Below are positions 1 through 10,475 of a DNA stretch of 64,000 nt, piece by piece (positions within the stretch are counted from its first letter, which is position 1; each line of letters begins with the position of its first letter). The translations under genes and the position numbers were made by a program. The stretch covers positions 72,617,237 through 72,681,236 of the forward strand of contig CM055316.2 of the NCBI GenBank assembly GCA_029255685.2, in the 5' to 3' direction. The notes beneath the pieces are model-generated. The model was given only the letters and a program-made list of their open reading frames with translations, ran no database searches and was not told the DNA's origin. This stretch comes from Silene conica. Lineage: Eukaryota > Streptophyta > Magnoliopsida > Caryophyllales > Caryophyllaceae.

Positions 1-172
1 ACTTGTTCATCTTATTTTTTTTTATAAAAAAAACGTTTCAACAACTCTTCTTCAACAACAACATTATTTCCTATGTATGTTTGTTGCCCGGATTTACGTT
101 TTTATTTGTTGAATTTTTCGGATTTTGTTTTAAAACAAAATTCGGTCGAAGAATATTTTCGTCTGGCCTAGG

Positions 173-365
173 GGCTGGACGAAATTTTCTTTGCCCTGTA
201 TGGGCCTTGGACGAACTTTTTTTTGGTCCATGGTAGGTGTTGGACGAAAAAAAAATTCGTCCATGACTCATATTGGACGAAATTTTTTTTCGTCCAACAC
301 CTACCATGGACAAAAAAGTTTTTCGTACGAGACCCATACGGGACAAAAAAGTTCTTTGTCCAGCC
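173..365. repeat. Imperfect foldback with repeated GGACGAA motifs
   Basis: The arm 173-262 pairs imperfectly with 274-365 around an 11-bp loop. The best matched inner part runs from the TTGGACGA block at about 239 to TTCGTCC at 262 and is mirrored at 274-300, including the CACCTACCATGG stretch. The octamer GGACGAAA or its complement recurs about every 30-40 bp. It could be a small foldback element or a source of hairpin RNA. No clear target duplication was found. Confidence 0.6.
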
Positions 366-775
366 TATTTTCGTCACATTTCAATTTTTTTTTGCGAAAT
401 TTGTAATCGGCTTCGGGAATCTAACGCTAATCATTATCCGTCCTACTATACAATGAACTAAAATTAATAAATTTGAATCAAAATTAAATCGTAAACTAAT
501 CTCGTTGTTGTGATTCATGTTGCAAAACCGTTGTACAATCGTTGTTTGAACCGCTTCAAAACCGTCTTTTTTATTTATTTTTTTGAGAAAACCGACATTT
601 CTTTTAACAATTGTAATCACAAAATCAATTTGGTTGAAGAGAAGGGTAAACTTGGAAGTTTATATAAAGTGTCGACGATAACTAGTAAAAATGTCGACGA
701 CCTTTAGTATGCCCCTAAATAATTTGTCAACATATATTATTGTATTAGGCCGATAATTCTTACAAGATGATAAAC

Positions 776-904
776 GTCTTCATCTCCTCCATGGACTAGA
801 CCACAACATTCAACGCTTATATCCATGGAGGAATGATGAATATCTTCATCTCCTCCAGGACAGACGTTGAATGTCATGGTCTTGTCCATGGAGCGCATTA
901 AGAC
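776..904. repeat. 40-bp arm inverted repeat (hairpin)
   Basis: Bases 776-815 match the reverse complement of 865-904 at about 33 of 40 positions. The central part (about 822-858) contains a second, shorter stem in which TGGAGGAATGATGAA faces TTCATCTCCTCCA. The transcript could fold into a long stem resembling a MIRNA or small MITE-derived precursor. No coding potential is seen. Confidence 0.55.
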
Positions 905-1512
905 ATTCATTATTCATCGTTAAATCAGTTTAAATGTTAATGAAAGAATTAAAGAACAAAATATTTGAAGTTCATTCTTAAGAAATAAAAAAATAACCTC
1001 GTAATTTTTCAATCCGATATAATTTTTTTGTATTAAATCATGATTGTGACATGCATATAGTCACAATAATAATCTTCAAAAAATAAAAACTCAACTAGTC
1101 ATTGTTGATATATATAATATAAGTATAAAATGAAGTAAGGGCAAAAGTATTGAAATATACTCTAGAAAATCATGAAATTTGATCTCTATTAAAATGAACG
1201 AATTGTCATTAAAAGCAAGTCAAGTTTTATACGAAGTAATACATATTACAAAAACAGTATATTAGTTGCGCTCTATTATTCCATTACCTACATAATTTAC
1301 TCGCAAACCGTCATCAATTCTCCTTCCCCAACACAGCCCAACCTAACGTGTTATCATAAAAAAATATTTTAACTTATTAATTTATTTATTTAATAAAATA
1401 TTAGTTGATTCGTTGAATGGAAATACACATGCATTTAAACGTATTTAATTGTGAAACGTAGTTTGGTTACTAAATAAGGTGAACAATGATTAATTAATTA
1501 ATTAATAGTTTG

Positions 1513-1517
1513 ACGAG
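1513..1517. repeat. Target-site duplication of element T (left), ACGAG
   Basis: ACGAG directly precedes the TG of the 5' LTR and recurs at 45854-45858 directly after the CA of the 3' LTR. This pairs the two ends although 44 kb lie between them. Confidence 0.95.
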
Positions 1518-2151
1518 TGTTATGCCCCAAAAATGACCATTTTGTAGGCTAACACGTGGCACTACATGATTGGAAGGAAAATACACATTGGATACCAAAG
1601 TCAATAGGATAAAGGAAGTAGGAAGTCAACACAAGAGGAAGATTGTAGAAGAAGGAAAGGGACGGCCCAAACGAGGAGAAGGAAAAGGTTAAAAGGAGCA
1701 AAGCTCGAGATTGCCTTAAATGGCCACACACCAGGCTTCCGTCAGAAAAAGCAAGCAGGAAGAAGGCACCCAAAATGGGCAAAAGAGAGAGAAAAGACCC
1801 GTTGGATTGGACTCTAATCCAGCGGTCCATAACATGAAGCTTTTATATATATGTAAACATTGTACATGTGAAATTCATTCATTACACACTTAGCAAACTA
1901 AGAACACTAAGAAAACCCTAAGAAATACTTGTAATCGTATACTTTTCCTGAAGGATAATTCTAGTAGAAATTGGAGGAAACGTCCCTCCCGCAGTTTTTT
2001 CCTAAGGGATTTCTGCGTCATCACTCTTCGTCTCCTCCATACTTCTTCTCTTTGCATTGCTTGATACTTAGTTGATCCATTAAGTCATATTCTCGGTTTG
2101 AATTCACTATAACCTCACAAAAACTACCTTAGGTAAATTTTGACCTAAACA
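1518..2151 (+). repeat. 5' LTR of element T
   Basis: The LTR starts TGTTATGCCCC and ends GACCTAAACA, and is repeated as 33396-33463 plus 45288-45853, also 634 bp in total. A TATA-like run TATATATA lies at 1844-1851, so transcription probably starts near 1880. The differences seen against the 3' copy are three substitutions near 1821-1836. Confidence 0.95.
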
Positions 2152-2154
2152 TTT

Positions 2155-2173
2155 TGGCGCCCACCGTGGGGCT
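2155..2173 (+). promoter_or_regulatory. Primer binding site of T (tRNA-Lys)
   Basis: TGGCGCCCACCGTGGGGCT begins three bases after the LTR. It is complementary to the 3' end of plant tRNA-Lys(CTT) with its CCA. The Athila-type elements in the window use a different primer, tRNA-Asp. Confidence 0.85.
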
Positions 2174-2231
2174 GTAGTGATTATTCAACCCAAAAGCGTA
2201 AAATTTTGAAATCCCTCAGAAATCTCTCAAA

Positions 2232-3683
2232 ATGACAAACCCGGCCTCTCAAATAACCTCACAACCCATCCTAGTGGCAACAAAAACTTCTTCCACCCCT
2301 GTTGTTGTCAGCGCTCCCCTGGTTGTCAGCACTCCTCTTGTTGTCAGCACTCCCCAGGCGCAGTCAGGCGTCACCAGCGGCGGCGCAGCAACCAGCTCAG
2401 GCTCGGCATACGCTTCCATCCCAGCCATGTGGAAGACAATGATGGAAGGAATCTTTGCCCTCCACCAAGCGGTCGACGGCTTGAAGAAGGACAACCAGGA
2501 GCTCAGAAAGTTGGCCACGGCTCAGAACCAACCTCCACGCGTCGGTGGAAATCCGGGCACAGAAGCAGGAGTCCCAAGGCCTCCCGGAAGCAGAAGCGAG
2601 GCCAGAACCATTCCCAACGAGATAGTCACCAGACTGGATCTCACCGGGCTTGCCCCTCCAGGAAGAATCACTCCGGCAGGCTTGGGCTACCTTTCCATCA
2701 ACCTAGATTCACCGCCACCTCAAACGGGGGCCCCAGGTAACGGGTCTGTAAGGTTACCTACTAGCGCTAACCAACATGGTAATGCAGGGACTTTTTTCAC
2801 CCCAACCTCGGTCTGGACGCAAGGAGAGGGATCATCGGCAAGGCAACCCCTCCCGCTGGGGGCTGGCTCATTGGGATACCCCGCTCAACAGACACCATCG
2901 ATAGTCCACACTATACCGATGGGTCACCAAGCGCCCGGTCAGCCCACGGTCAGTCAGACACCAGGAGCACCAGGGTATGCACCTCTCACTCACACTACCC
3001 CTTGGAATTTCGCTAACCCTCTTGCAGGACCAAATCTATGGGAACACCAGTACAAAGAGCTGTGGGACCTGGTCAGCCGCATACGAGGAATGCCAAGGCC
3101 CCTGGAAAAAGCGGCCCCGGACAGCTACGCAGATTCGCCATTCACCCACAACATCGTCTCGGTGGATGTGCCTAAGGGGTTCACTCCCCCGAACATGACC
3201 AGCTATGATGGAACGGCAGATCCGATAGACCACATCAATCAATACAAGCAGAAAATGATGGTGATCACGGCCTCGGGCTCCCTGAAGGAGGCATGTATGT
3301 GTAAGGGATTCGGGTCCACCCTCTCAGGAGCTGCCCTCCAATGGTTCGTCACTCTACCCAACTCCAGCATATCCAGCTTTGCAGACCTGGTGAACGCGTT
3401 CAACCAGCAGTTCGCCAGCAGTAGGCGGCCAGAAAAGCAGAGCAGCGATCTCTACGAGATCCAGCAAGGTGATGGAGAATCCACCAGGGACTACCTGGCC
3501 AGATTCAACAAGGAAATGGTGTCCATACCCCATTGCGAGGAGAAGGCTGCCATCCACGCCTTTCGCTGGGGGCTACCACAGGCCTCCGACCTATACAAAG
3601 AGCTAACCAAATGGCCATGCACGGCTTACGCTCAGGTGCGGCAAAAGGCGTTGGACGCCATCCGACTGGAAGAGGACGCATGA
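2232..3683 (+). CDS. gag: T gag polyprotein, N-terminal part (ends at a premature stop)
   Basis: This 483-residue frame starts at an ATG 80 bp after the LTR. Residues 1 to about 300 are Pro/Ser/Thr/Gly-rich. Residues of about 310-480 form a retrotransposon gag (capsid) domain, recognisable from the SYDGTADP and ALQWF segments and the DYLARFNKEM helix. The TGA stop at 3681-3683 is not the natural end: the same frame continues without a shift into the zinc knuckle and protease. Gag would form the cytoplasmic particle that packages element RNA. The domain assignment is firm; the function of this copy is doubtful. Confidence 0.9.
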   Translation: MTNPASQITSQPILVATKTSSTPVVVSAPLVVSTPLVVSTPQAQSGVTSGGAATSSGSAYASIPAMWKTMMEGIFALHQAVDGLKKDNQELRKLATAQNQPPRVGGNPGTEAGVPRPPGSRSEARTIPNEIVTRLDLTGLAPPGRITPAGLGYLSINLDSPPPQTGAPGNGSVRLPTSANQHGNAGTFFTPTSVWTQGEGSSARQPLPLGAGSLGYPAQQTPSIVHTIPMGHQAPGQPTVSQTPGAPGYAPLTHTTPWNFANPLAGPNLWEHQYKELWDLVSRIRGMPRPLEKAAPDSYADSPFTHNIVSVDVPKGFTPPNMTSYDGTADPIDHINQYKQKMMVITASGSLKEACMCKGFGSTLSGAALQWFVTLPNSSISSFADLVNAFNQQFASSRRPEKQSSDLYEIQQGDGESTRDYLARFNKEMVSIPHCEEKAAIHAFRWGLPQASDLYKELTKWPCTAYAQVRQKALDAIRLEEDA

Positions 3684-4754
3684 CCCAGGAGAATCAGTTG
3701 TGGCTCTGCCTCCACCAGCAGAAAGGCGCCAGCAGCAGACAGGCAGGAGAGGTCAAAGCCCTACAACAAGCTAGTGCACAAGGTATCTGGGGGAAAAAGC
3801 TGGAAGAATGATCCAAATCTGCCGCCAAAGGTACAAGAGTATGGTTTCACTGTCAATCTTGCAGGATTAATCAAGACACTGAAAGAGTTGGGAGAAAAAG
3901 TGAAGTGGCCCAAGAAGCGGGCAGAAGAAAGAAGTAAAGACGGAAGAGACACCAACCTGAGGTGCGACTTCCATAATGAAGACATCGGGCACACAACCGA
4001 AGACTGTATCACCCTCAGAAAAGAGGTCCGGTATCAGTACGAGCAGGGCAACCTGAATCACATCTTGCCAAAAGGAACCAAGGTGAATGCAACTCGCCAG
4101 GTAGTACCCTCTAGCCCTCCTCTCTGCACTAGAACTATTAACGTGATAACAGGAGGCTCGGAGCTGTGCGGACTCACCTATTCCGCAGCCAAGAGGCACG
4201 CTACCCGGGTTAAATGAGACAAGCCAGAATCCTCGTGCAGGATCAGCGCCCAAGATTTACCAATCGTCAGCTTCGACGAGACAGATGTAGAAGAAGGCGC
4301 TGAGTACCATGATGACGCCCTGATCATCACCCTATCCATAGGGAATTGCAGGGTGAAGAAGATCCTGGTAGACACGGGAAGCTCAGTCAATATCATTATG
4401 CTGGAAACGCTGAAGAGCATGGGATTCAGGGAGGCAGACCTAACCAAAAAGGCGGTCCCACTGGTGGGTTTCAGCGGAGAAACAAAGCATTCACTCGGAG
4501 AAATCATGATCCCGACCTACGCCGGAGGAGTCAACAAGCAGGTGAGGTACCTGGTGATCGACGGTCCCTCCACCTACAACGTCATCCTAGGCAGACCGTG
4601 GATACATGATATGAAAGCCATTCCGTCCTCATACCACCAGTGCCTCAAGTTCCCTACACCGTGGGGGGTCCAGACCATAAAAGGAAACCAGGAAGAAGCA
4701 AGGAGCTGTTACAAGGTGGCGCTCAAACCCACAGCCACTCCTCCTCCAGCATAG
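3684..4754 (+). pseudogene. T gag C-terminus and aspartic protease, with in-frame stops
   Basis: Translation continues in the gag frame. A zinc-knuckle-like motif CDFHNEDIGHTTEDC, of the Cys-Phe-His type seen in Tat elements, is encoded at about 3964-4008. The protease follows with the active-site motif LVDTGSS at about 4366-4386 and ILGRPW at about 4585. In-frame stops lie at 4215-4217 (TGA) and 4752-4754 (TAG). Both could come from single C-to-T changes at CGA or CAG codons. The peptide on either side of each stop stays in one frame, so these are point mutations. Confidence 0.85.
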
Positions 4755-4808
4755 CAATCACAGGCAAGGCAAGTCAGGGGAACCTATGAAGAACCTCCCC
4801 AAGTAGAG

Positions 4809-5885
4809 GTGGAGGAAATTCCCCTAGACCCGCTGCACCCAGAGAGGAAGGTACTGGTGGGAGCAGAGTGCACAGGTACCGTTCGCTCAGAACTGCTAAA
4901 TTTGTTAAAAGCTAACATTGACTGCTTTGCGTGGTCCCATGAAGACATGGTGGGGATAGACCCAAACATAATTTCGCACAGGTTAAGCGTAAGCCCCGGC
5001 TACAAGCCGGTCCAACAAAAAAGAAGAAAATTTGTCGCAGAGAGAAACCAGGTGATAAACCAGGAGGTGGACGACCTCCTGGCCGCAGGGAAGATCAGGG
5101 AAGTAACCTACCCAGAGTGGCTGTCCAACGTGGTGGTAGTCCCGAAAAAGAACGGGAAGTGGAGGGTGTGTGTGGACTTCACCGACCTCAACAAGGCATG
5201 CCCTAAAGATCCATTCCCTCGGCCGCACATAGATGCAATGGTGGACGCAACAGCAGGCCACGAGATGCTCACATTCCTGGACGCCTGGAGCGGATACAAC
5301 CAGATCAAAATGCATCCGGAGGACCAGGAAAAAACGGCATTCAGGTCTGAAAGAGGTATCTACTGCTATAACGTTATGCCATTCGGTTTAAAAAATGCAG
5401 GATCCACATATCAGAGGCTGGTGAACATGATGTTCAAGGACCAGATTGGCAAAACCATGGAAGTCTACATAGACGACATGGTTGTCAAGTCCAAAGCAGC
5501 AAGCCAACACACCCAGCACCTGGAAGAAACCTTCAGCATCCTGAGGAAGTACCAGATGAAGCTGAATCCCTCCAAATGCACGTTCGGAGTTTCCAGCGGG
5601 AAGTTCCTGGGGTACATGGTCACGCAAAGGGGAATTGAGGCAAGTAGCGAGCAGATCAAAGCGCTCCTGCAACTGGAATCCCCCCAAAAGCCGAAAGACG
5701 TGCAGAAACTGACTGGCAGAGTAGCAGCTCTGAATAGGTTTATCTCCAGATCCTCCGACAGATGCCGACTGTTTTACGACATACTACGAAAAAGCAAGAG
5801 ATTTGAGTGGACGGAGGAGCACGAAAAGGCGTTCACAGAGCTGAAAAAGTACCTCAGCACTCCACCGCTCCTGTCCAAACCATAG
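4809..5885 (+). pseudogene. pol: T reverse transcriptase
   Basis: This segment encodes a full RT core in the same frame as gag: the fingers segment IREVTYPEWLSNVVVVPKK, motif A in LTFLDAWSGYNQI and the catalytic YIDDM, whose aspartates are at 5472-5477. The connection toward RNase H follows (KLTGRVAALNRFISRS). The sequence is of Tat type. The frame begins after the TAG at 4752 and ends at a TAG at 5883-5885 followed by CAG, again compatible with a C-to-T nonsense change. RT would copy element RNA into cDNA inside the particle. Confidence 0.9.
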
Positions 5886-7240
5886 CAGGGGGAACCGTTA
5901 TTCTTATACCTGTCAGTAACCGAGGTGGCGGTGAGCGCAGTGCTAGTACGGGAACACGAAGGGACCCAGCATCCAGTCTATTACATCAGTAAGTCTCTGC
6001 TACCTGCAGAGACCAGGTACACTGCTCCTGAAAAACTCGTTCTTGCTTTAGTTACAGCTTCGTACAAACTGAGACCTTACTTCGAGTCTCACTCCATATC
6101 AGTCTTGACTAGCTACCCCCTAAGACCCATATTGAGTAAACCAGAACTTTCTGGAAGAATGTCCAAATGGTCAGTCCACCTGAGTGGCTACGACCTGAAA
6201 TTTGAAACAAGGACCGCGATAAAATCGCAAGCCCTTGCAGACTTTGTCTCTGATTTTAGTCCAGGAATGGAAAAGGAAGCAGCCAAAGAAATCCTACCCC
6301 CAGAAATGGACTCTGAGGAAAACTGCTGGATGCTGCACGTAGATGGAGCCTCTAACAGCCGGGGAGTAGGGGTAGGAATGGTGCTCAGATCCCCTCAGGG
6401 AGACATGATCGTGCAGGCAGTACGGTGCGAGTTCCAAGCAACCAACAATGTAGCGGAATACGAGGCATTGATCCAGGGGCTCCAACTGGCCCTGGACCTC
6501 AAGGTCAGATACCTACAGGCGTTCAGCGACTCGCAGCTCATAGTAAATCACATCAACGGTGAGTATGAAGCTAAGGACCCCAGAATGGCAACCTACCTGG
6601 AGGTAGTCAAAGACAAGACGGCAAGATTCATCACCTTCCGAATAAAGCAAATCCCCAGGGAGCAGAACGCGGAAGCAGACGCACTGGCTAACCTGGGGGC
6701 AACATTCAAACCAGGGGACATCTCCCCAATCCCCATCACCCACGTGCTGGAACCCTCAACTTCCCAGGAAGGCCGAGAAGTTGAAAACTCCAGCACTCAG
6801 TGGGAAGCCGGACTAGGCATCCTCAGCAACACCACGGAGCAACCAGAACAAGAGGATTGGAGGTCACCCTACCAAAGATGGCTGAAAGACGGAACCCTAC
6901 CAGCTGACAAGAAAGGGGTAAGGGGATTCAAAATGAAAGCTTCCAGATTCATACTAATAGATGGTGTGTTGTTCAGGAAATCGCTCGCAGGACCCTACCT
7001 GAGATGTCTGGGCGACGGAGAGGCGCAGACGGTCTTGCACGATCTCCATAGCGGAGACTGCAGAAATCATGCAGGGGGCAAGAGCTTATCCAACAAAGCA
7101 ATCAGAATGGGATACTTCTGGCCGACGATACGAAGAGACGCAGTAGAGCTGGCCAAGAAGTGTGAAGCCTGCCAGAAACACGCCCCTGTCACGCATCAAC
7201 CCGCTGAACCCTTGCATCCAATCATATCGCCCTGGCCTTT
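5886..7240 (+). pseudogene. pol: T RNase H (two domains) and integrase N-terminus, cut by element B
   Basis: The RT-linked RNase H remnant is followed by a second, archaeal-type RNase H beginning near WMLHVDGASNSRG, the two-domain arrangement typical of the Tat lineage. The integrase zinc-binding region follows (HSGDCRNH and CEACQKH). The reading frame is broken after PIISPWPF by the insertion of element B at 7240/7241 and resumes at 29621. The frame matches the upstream segments. Confidence 0.88.
7236..7240. repeat. Target-site duplication of element B (left), CCTTT
   Basis: CCTTT precedes the first base of B and recurs at 29616-29620 directly after it. Removing B with one copy restores continuity between the two halves of the T integrase. 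Confidence 0.95.
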
Positions 7241-7611
7241 TGATGCCCGTCGTTGAGGGTACCAAAGATAAAATTTATAATTCCTAACTTTAACAATAGA
7301 TAGTGAAAGTCAGGGTCGAACCACAAGGAGGTGGGGAATGTTTATTGTTTGATGTTAATGTTTTAAAGTAACAATTTTGGGGGTTTGATTGATTGATTAC
7401 TATATCTAAGGCAAAGATTAAAATAAAACAAGAAATAAAGATGAGAATAAAATATAATAAAAGGGATGCTAGGATGTTTGGGTAATAAAAAGCTAAGGTA
7501 AAATAAATTCTAAGGTCAACATGTATTGCAGTCGCGTAAGGGGGTGTAACATATCTTTTTAAGTCTATGCTACCTAATAGCTCCTTTCGGCCTATGCTAT
7601 TAGTTCCTAGG
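7241..7611 (-). repeat. 3' LTR of B, outer part (distal end of U5)
   Basis: This is the first 371 bp, in plus orientation, of a minus-strand LTR starting TGATGCCCGTCG. Element A interrupts it at 7611/7612, and it resumes after the A duplication at 13864. Confidence 0.92.
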
Positions 7612-9165
7612 TGATACGTGTCTATTTTATGATGTTTTACATCTATTTTTACACGTATTTGGTCGCTCATTTACTATGTTTTAGCCTTTATTTCCCACAA
7701 ATTGTGTACTTTCGTATTTTTATGCACTTTTCCAGATTTATGCGGAAAAGAGACGATTTAGCACCAAATTCGTATCCTCGAGTCTTTTGCTTAATTGAGG
7801 AATAAATGGAAAGTCAATTGGAGTCAAAGTCAAGTGCCAAAAGTCAAAACAAGAGAAATCCGAAGATTTCCGTACAGAGGCGGTCGACCGACCAGCTAAA
7901 CGGGTCGGCCGACCAGTCCTGAATTTTAACTAAGCCCAAATTTCAAGGAATGCCGGAAATAAAAGAAGCCCAACAGGAAGCGGTCGACCGACCCGAATAG
8001 TAGGTCGACCGACCACAACAGAAGCCCAATCGATTCTTTTCGGAAATAAACTAGAATTAGAGTCTTTAGGAAACTCTAATCTCTTACCCTATATAAGCTA
8101 ATCTTGTAGCTAGGGTTTAGATATCTTAGATCTTGATAATCAAGTTTTGCATCGAATCTTTCAGTATCAAGTTTTATCAGATTTAGTTTTGTAATCTTTC
8201 AATAATTCTCAAGCATTCAATAAAGTTAGTTTTTTTCTGCCCTAATTCCAATTGTGGTAATTACTCTTTTAATCTAGCTTTTTATTATAGTTCTTAATTT
8301 TATTATAATTGTTAAGTTAGAATCCCAAGCTTTATTGAATCTTGCATGTTTAGATTATTTACTATGTTCTCCATGTTTATTCTCAATTTCATAATCATCT
8401 TAACAACCATGAGTAGCTAATTTTCATATGTTAGGATGTAGGGGATGAATATGCGTAGGTACATAGAATTCGAAAGACCGACTTGTAGCAGGACCACGGT
8501 CGGCCGACTGGAATAGCTGGTCGGTCGACCGAGGCCGTGGTCGGCCGACTGGAGTAGCCGGTCGGTCGACCACCCGCGTATGTTTTCTTATTTCGTCTTT
8601 TCTTGTTAATTATAATATCCTACAATGAGACCATAAGGAGACTTGTAGGATGTTAGTAATGACCTACCCAAGATTGAAAGATACGGGAAGGGCATTGGTT
8701 TACACCTTAAGACGGATAGGTTACTCAAGGCTGAAAGGTATGTGACCTGGGATTTAGGAATCACCCTTATTGTTGACACCCAATAATTGTGAGACCTAGG
8801 AACTAATAGCATAGGCCGAAAGGAGCTATTAGGTAGCGCAGACTTAAAAAGATATGTTACACCCCCTTACGCGACTGCAATACATGTTGACCTTAGAATT
8901 TATTTTACCTTAGCTTTTTATTGCCCAAACATCCTAGCATCCCTTTTATTATATTTTATTCTCATCTTTATTTCCTATTTTATTTTAATCTTTGCCTTAG
9001 ATATAGTAATCAATCAATCAAACCCCCAAAATTGTTACTTTAAAACATTAACATCAAACAATAAACATTCCCCACCTCCTTGTGGTTCGACCCTGACTTT
9101 CACTATCTATTGTTAAAGTTAGGAATTATAAATTTTATCTTTGGTACCCTCAACGACGGGCATCA
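7612..9165 (+). repeat. 5' LTR of element A
   Basis: The LTR runs from TGATACGTGTC to GACGGGCATCA. It contains four paired GGTCG modules at 7882-7914, 7982-8014, 8498-8530 and 8539-8571. The first two are upstream of a TATA box (8090-8098) and the last two are downstream of it. An 8-bp inverted repeat ATACGTGT/ACACGTAT lies at the very tip. Confidence 0.95.
8090..8098 (+). promoter_or_regulatory. TATA box of the A 5' LTR
   Basis: CTATATAAG sits mid-LTR, so U3 would be about 510 bp and transcription would start near 8125. The nearest paired module ends about 75 bp upstream. The same box is present in the LTRs of B and C (about 14568 and 21061 on the minus strand). It is placed by motif only. 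Confidence 0.6.
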
Positions 9166-9170
9166 AATTT

Positions 9171-9188
9171 TGGCGCCGTTGCCGGGGA
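9171..9188 (+). promoter_or_regulatory. Primer binding site of A (tRNA-Asp)
   Basis: TGGCGCCGTTGCCGGGGA starts five bases after the LTR and is complementary to the 3' end of plant tRNA-Asp(GTC). Identical sites occur in B, C and E. Confidence 0.88.
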
Positions 9189-9244
9189 GGTGACGCCAGT
9201 GTTTATTGTTTATTGTTTATGTTTTCCCTTTTTCTTTCGCTGTC

Positions 9245-10258
9245 ATGACCATCGCCCCTTTCCCACAACTCGAGCATGAACCATTGCATATCTATTGTAG
9301 TAGAATAACCTCTTTCCTTACTCAATCTGACTATCCTATTAGTATTGGGGAGGTTTGTCGTATCTTTTATGATGGAGTCACTGGTAAGACCTTGATCGAG
9401 ATTGAGAGAAATTGCGGATGGAAATTTTTAGACCTACCCTGTGAGAAGCAATGGGAGCTTCTCAAACACCTAATCCGAGCCAGCGAAGATACGGAGAGGT
9501 ATGAGGGTTTTAATATTAGTAACCCGGATATTCCTGTTGAGTGTGATCCTATCACACCCATTACTGAAGAGTCGCTCATTCTTAAGGATGAGTATGATAG
9601 GTTACTTGATTCCCTTTCCCTCCCCGTTGATGATACTGACTCGGATTTAGATACAGATGATGAGTTAGAAATTTACCCCTTGACTGACCAACCTATTTCT
9701 GTAGGTGTTAGTGATGAACATGTTCCTAACATGTTTGAACCCTCGGTTGATGAACCTTGTGTTTTGCAGGATTCTTCTATTGACATCTCTGATGTTTTTA
9801 ATAATATTAGTGAATGTTATGTACAAGGATCCTTTACAAAGGATCCTTCGGAGGCTTTGATGTGTTTTGAGGAATGTGTAGGTGAATGTCTTGCTCAAGA
9901 GGCTGATTTGGATGCTCCCGAAATTGCAACTCTAGTGGCAGAGTCTATAGGCGGTAGAAAGAGAGATGTTCTCAATCGAGTAGTACCACTTACTCGATCA
10001 AATGATGTAGAGAACGAGGTCACTCAAGCAAGTGATCATTTGGCTAAAGAAAAGAGCCCTAAGAAGAAGAAACCCAGGAAGGTGTCGACCCACGACTTGG
10101 GAGTCGACAACTCCGGGAGATGGATGGCTAAAGCTGTGGATGATGACCCACCCATCTACATGGTGGAGAGAAACTCATCTACCCAAATCACCATAGCTGA
10201 AGGAGTAGCCTGTAGTCAGAGCCCTTGGTCAAAGAAACGCCGAATCCTTCGCGGATGA
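9245..10258 (+). CDS. Element A protein: gag-like fragment with acidic middle and basic tail
   Basis: The ATG at 9245 gives 337 residues; the open frame extends upstream only without an ATG. Residues of about 15-80 resemble the C-terminal half of Athila gag: CRIFYDG aligns with CNQFYNG of B and CNCFYNS of E, with similar spacing to a downstream G-x-F and W. Residues of about 95-260 are acidic (for example DDTDSDLDTDDELE). A basic cluster, KEKSPKKKKPRK, follows and may be a nuclear signal. The last residues (ACSQSPWSKKRRILRG) resemble the C-terminus of the B/C protein (ACRQKPWSDIFRIFSG). No zinc knuckle and no protease motif are present. Homology to gag is my inference from spacing; function is unknown. 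Confidence 0.75.
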   Translation: MTIAPFPQLEHEPLHIYCSRITSFLTQSDYPISIGEVCRIFYDGVTGKTLIEIERNCGWKFLDLPCEKQWELLKHLIRASEDTERYEGFNISNPDIPVECDPITPITEESLILKDEYDRLLDSLSLPVDDTDSDLDTDDELEIYPLTDQPISVGVSDEHVPNMFEPSVDEPCVLQDSSIDISDVFNNISECYVQGSFTKDPSEALMCFEECVGECLAQEADLDAPEIATLVAESIGGRKRDVLNRVVPLTRSNDVENEVTQASDHLAKEKSPKKKKPRKVSTHDLGVDNSGRWMAKAVDDDPPIYMVERNSSTQITIAEGVACSQSPWSKKRRILRG

Positions 10259-10475
10259 CTTCTTCTTTTTGCTCGTTTCTGTTTTTCTTAAGACATTTTT
10301 TTTTGTTTTGCTAAGACTTTCGAGCTTGCTTTCTTTAAGTTTTTAGGACAACTTTTTCGTGTTTGCGTAGTTAAGACTTTTTGGACTTGTTCTGGGATCT
10401 CGCGCATTTGTTGGGCGCATATCTATTGCTTTTTCAGGTTCAATAAAGAAACGAAGACCGCTGTGACGCAGAGGG

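Larger units (their letters stand above)
1..1517. other. AT-rich intergenic DNA, no gene seen
   Basis: No open frame here resembles a known protein; the short frames are low-complexity or lie in the foldback. The stretch holds two inverted repeats, annotated separately, and otherwise AT-rich sequence up to the target site of the large nested retrotransposon block. Confidence 0.7.

Noticed and set aside
1549-1830. 93-aa minus-strand frame in the T LTR, repeated at 45266-45532
   Set aside because: It exists twice only because the LTR is duplicated, and it has no recognisable motif.
2155-2173. tRNA-like matches after the LTRs as tRNA genes
   Set aside because: Only 18-19 bases match tRNA 3' ends and they lie just inside the LTRs; they are primer binding sites.
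7611-7805. 64-76-aa hydrophobic frame recurring in every A/B/C LTR
   Set aside because: It lies in U3 at the LTR tip, overlaps the inverted repeat and its copies are explained by LTR duplication; no evidence of a protein.
7882-8571. Regularly spaced short palindromes resembling a CRISPR array or satellite
   Set aside because: Boxes come in isolated pairs inside eukaryotic LTR retrotransposons, with 9-bp spacers and no cas genes, so this is neither a CRISPR array nor a continuous satellite.
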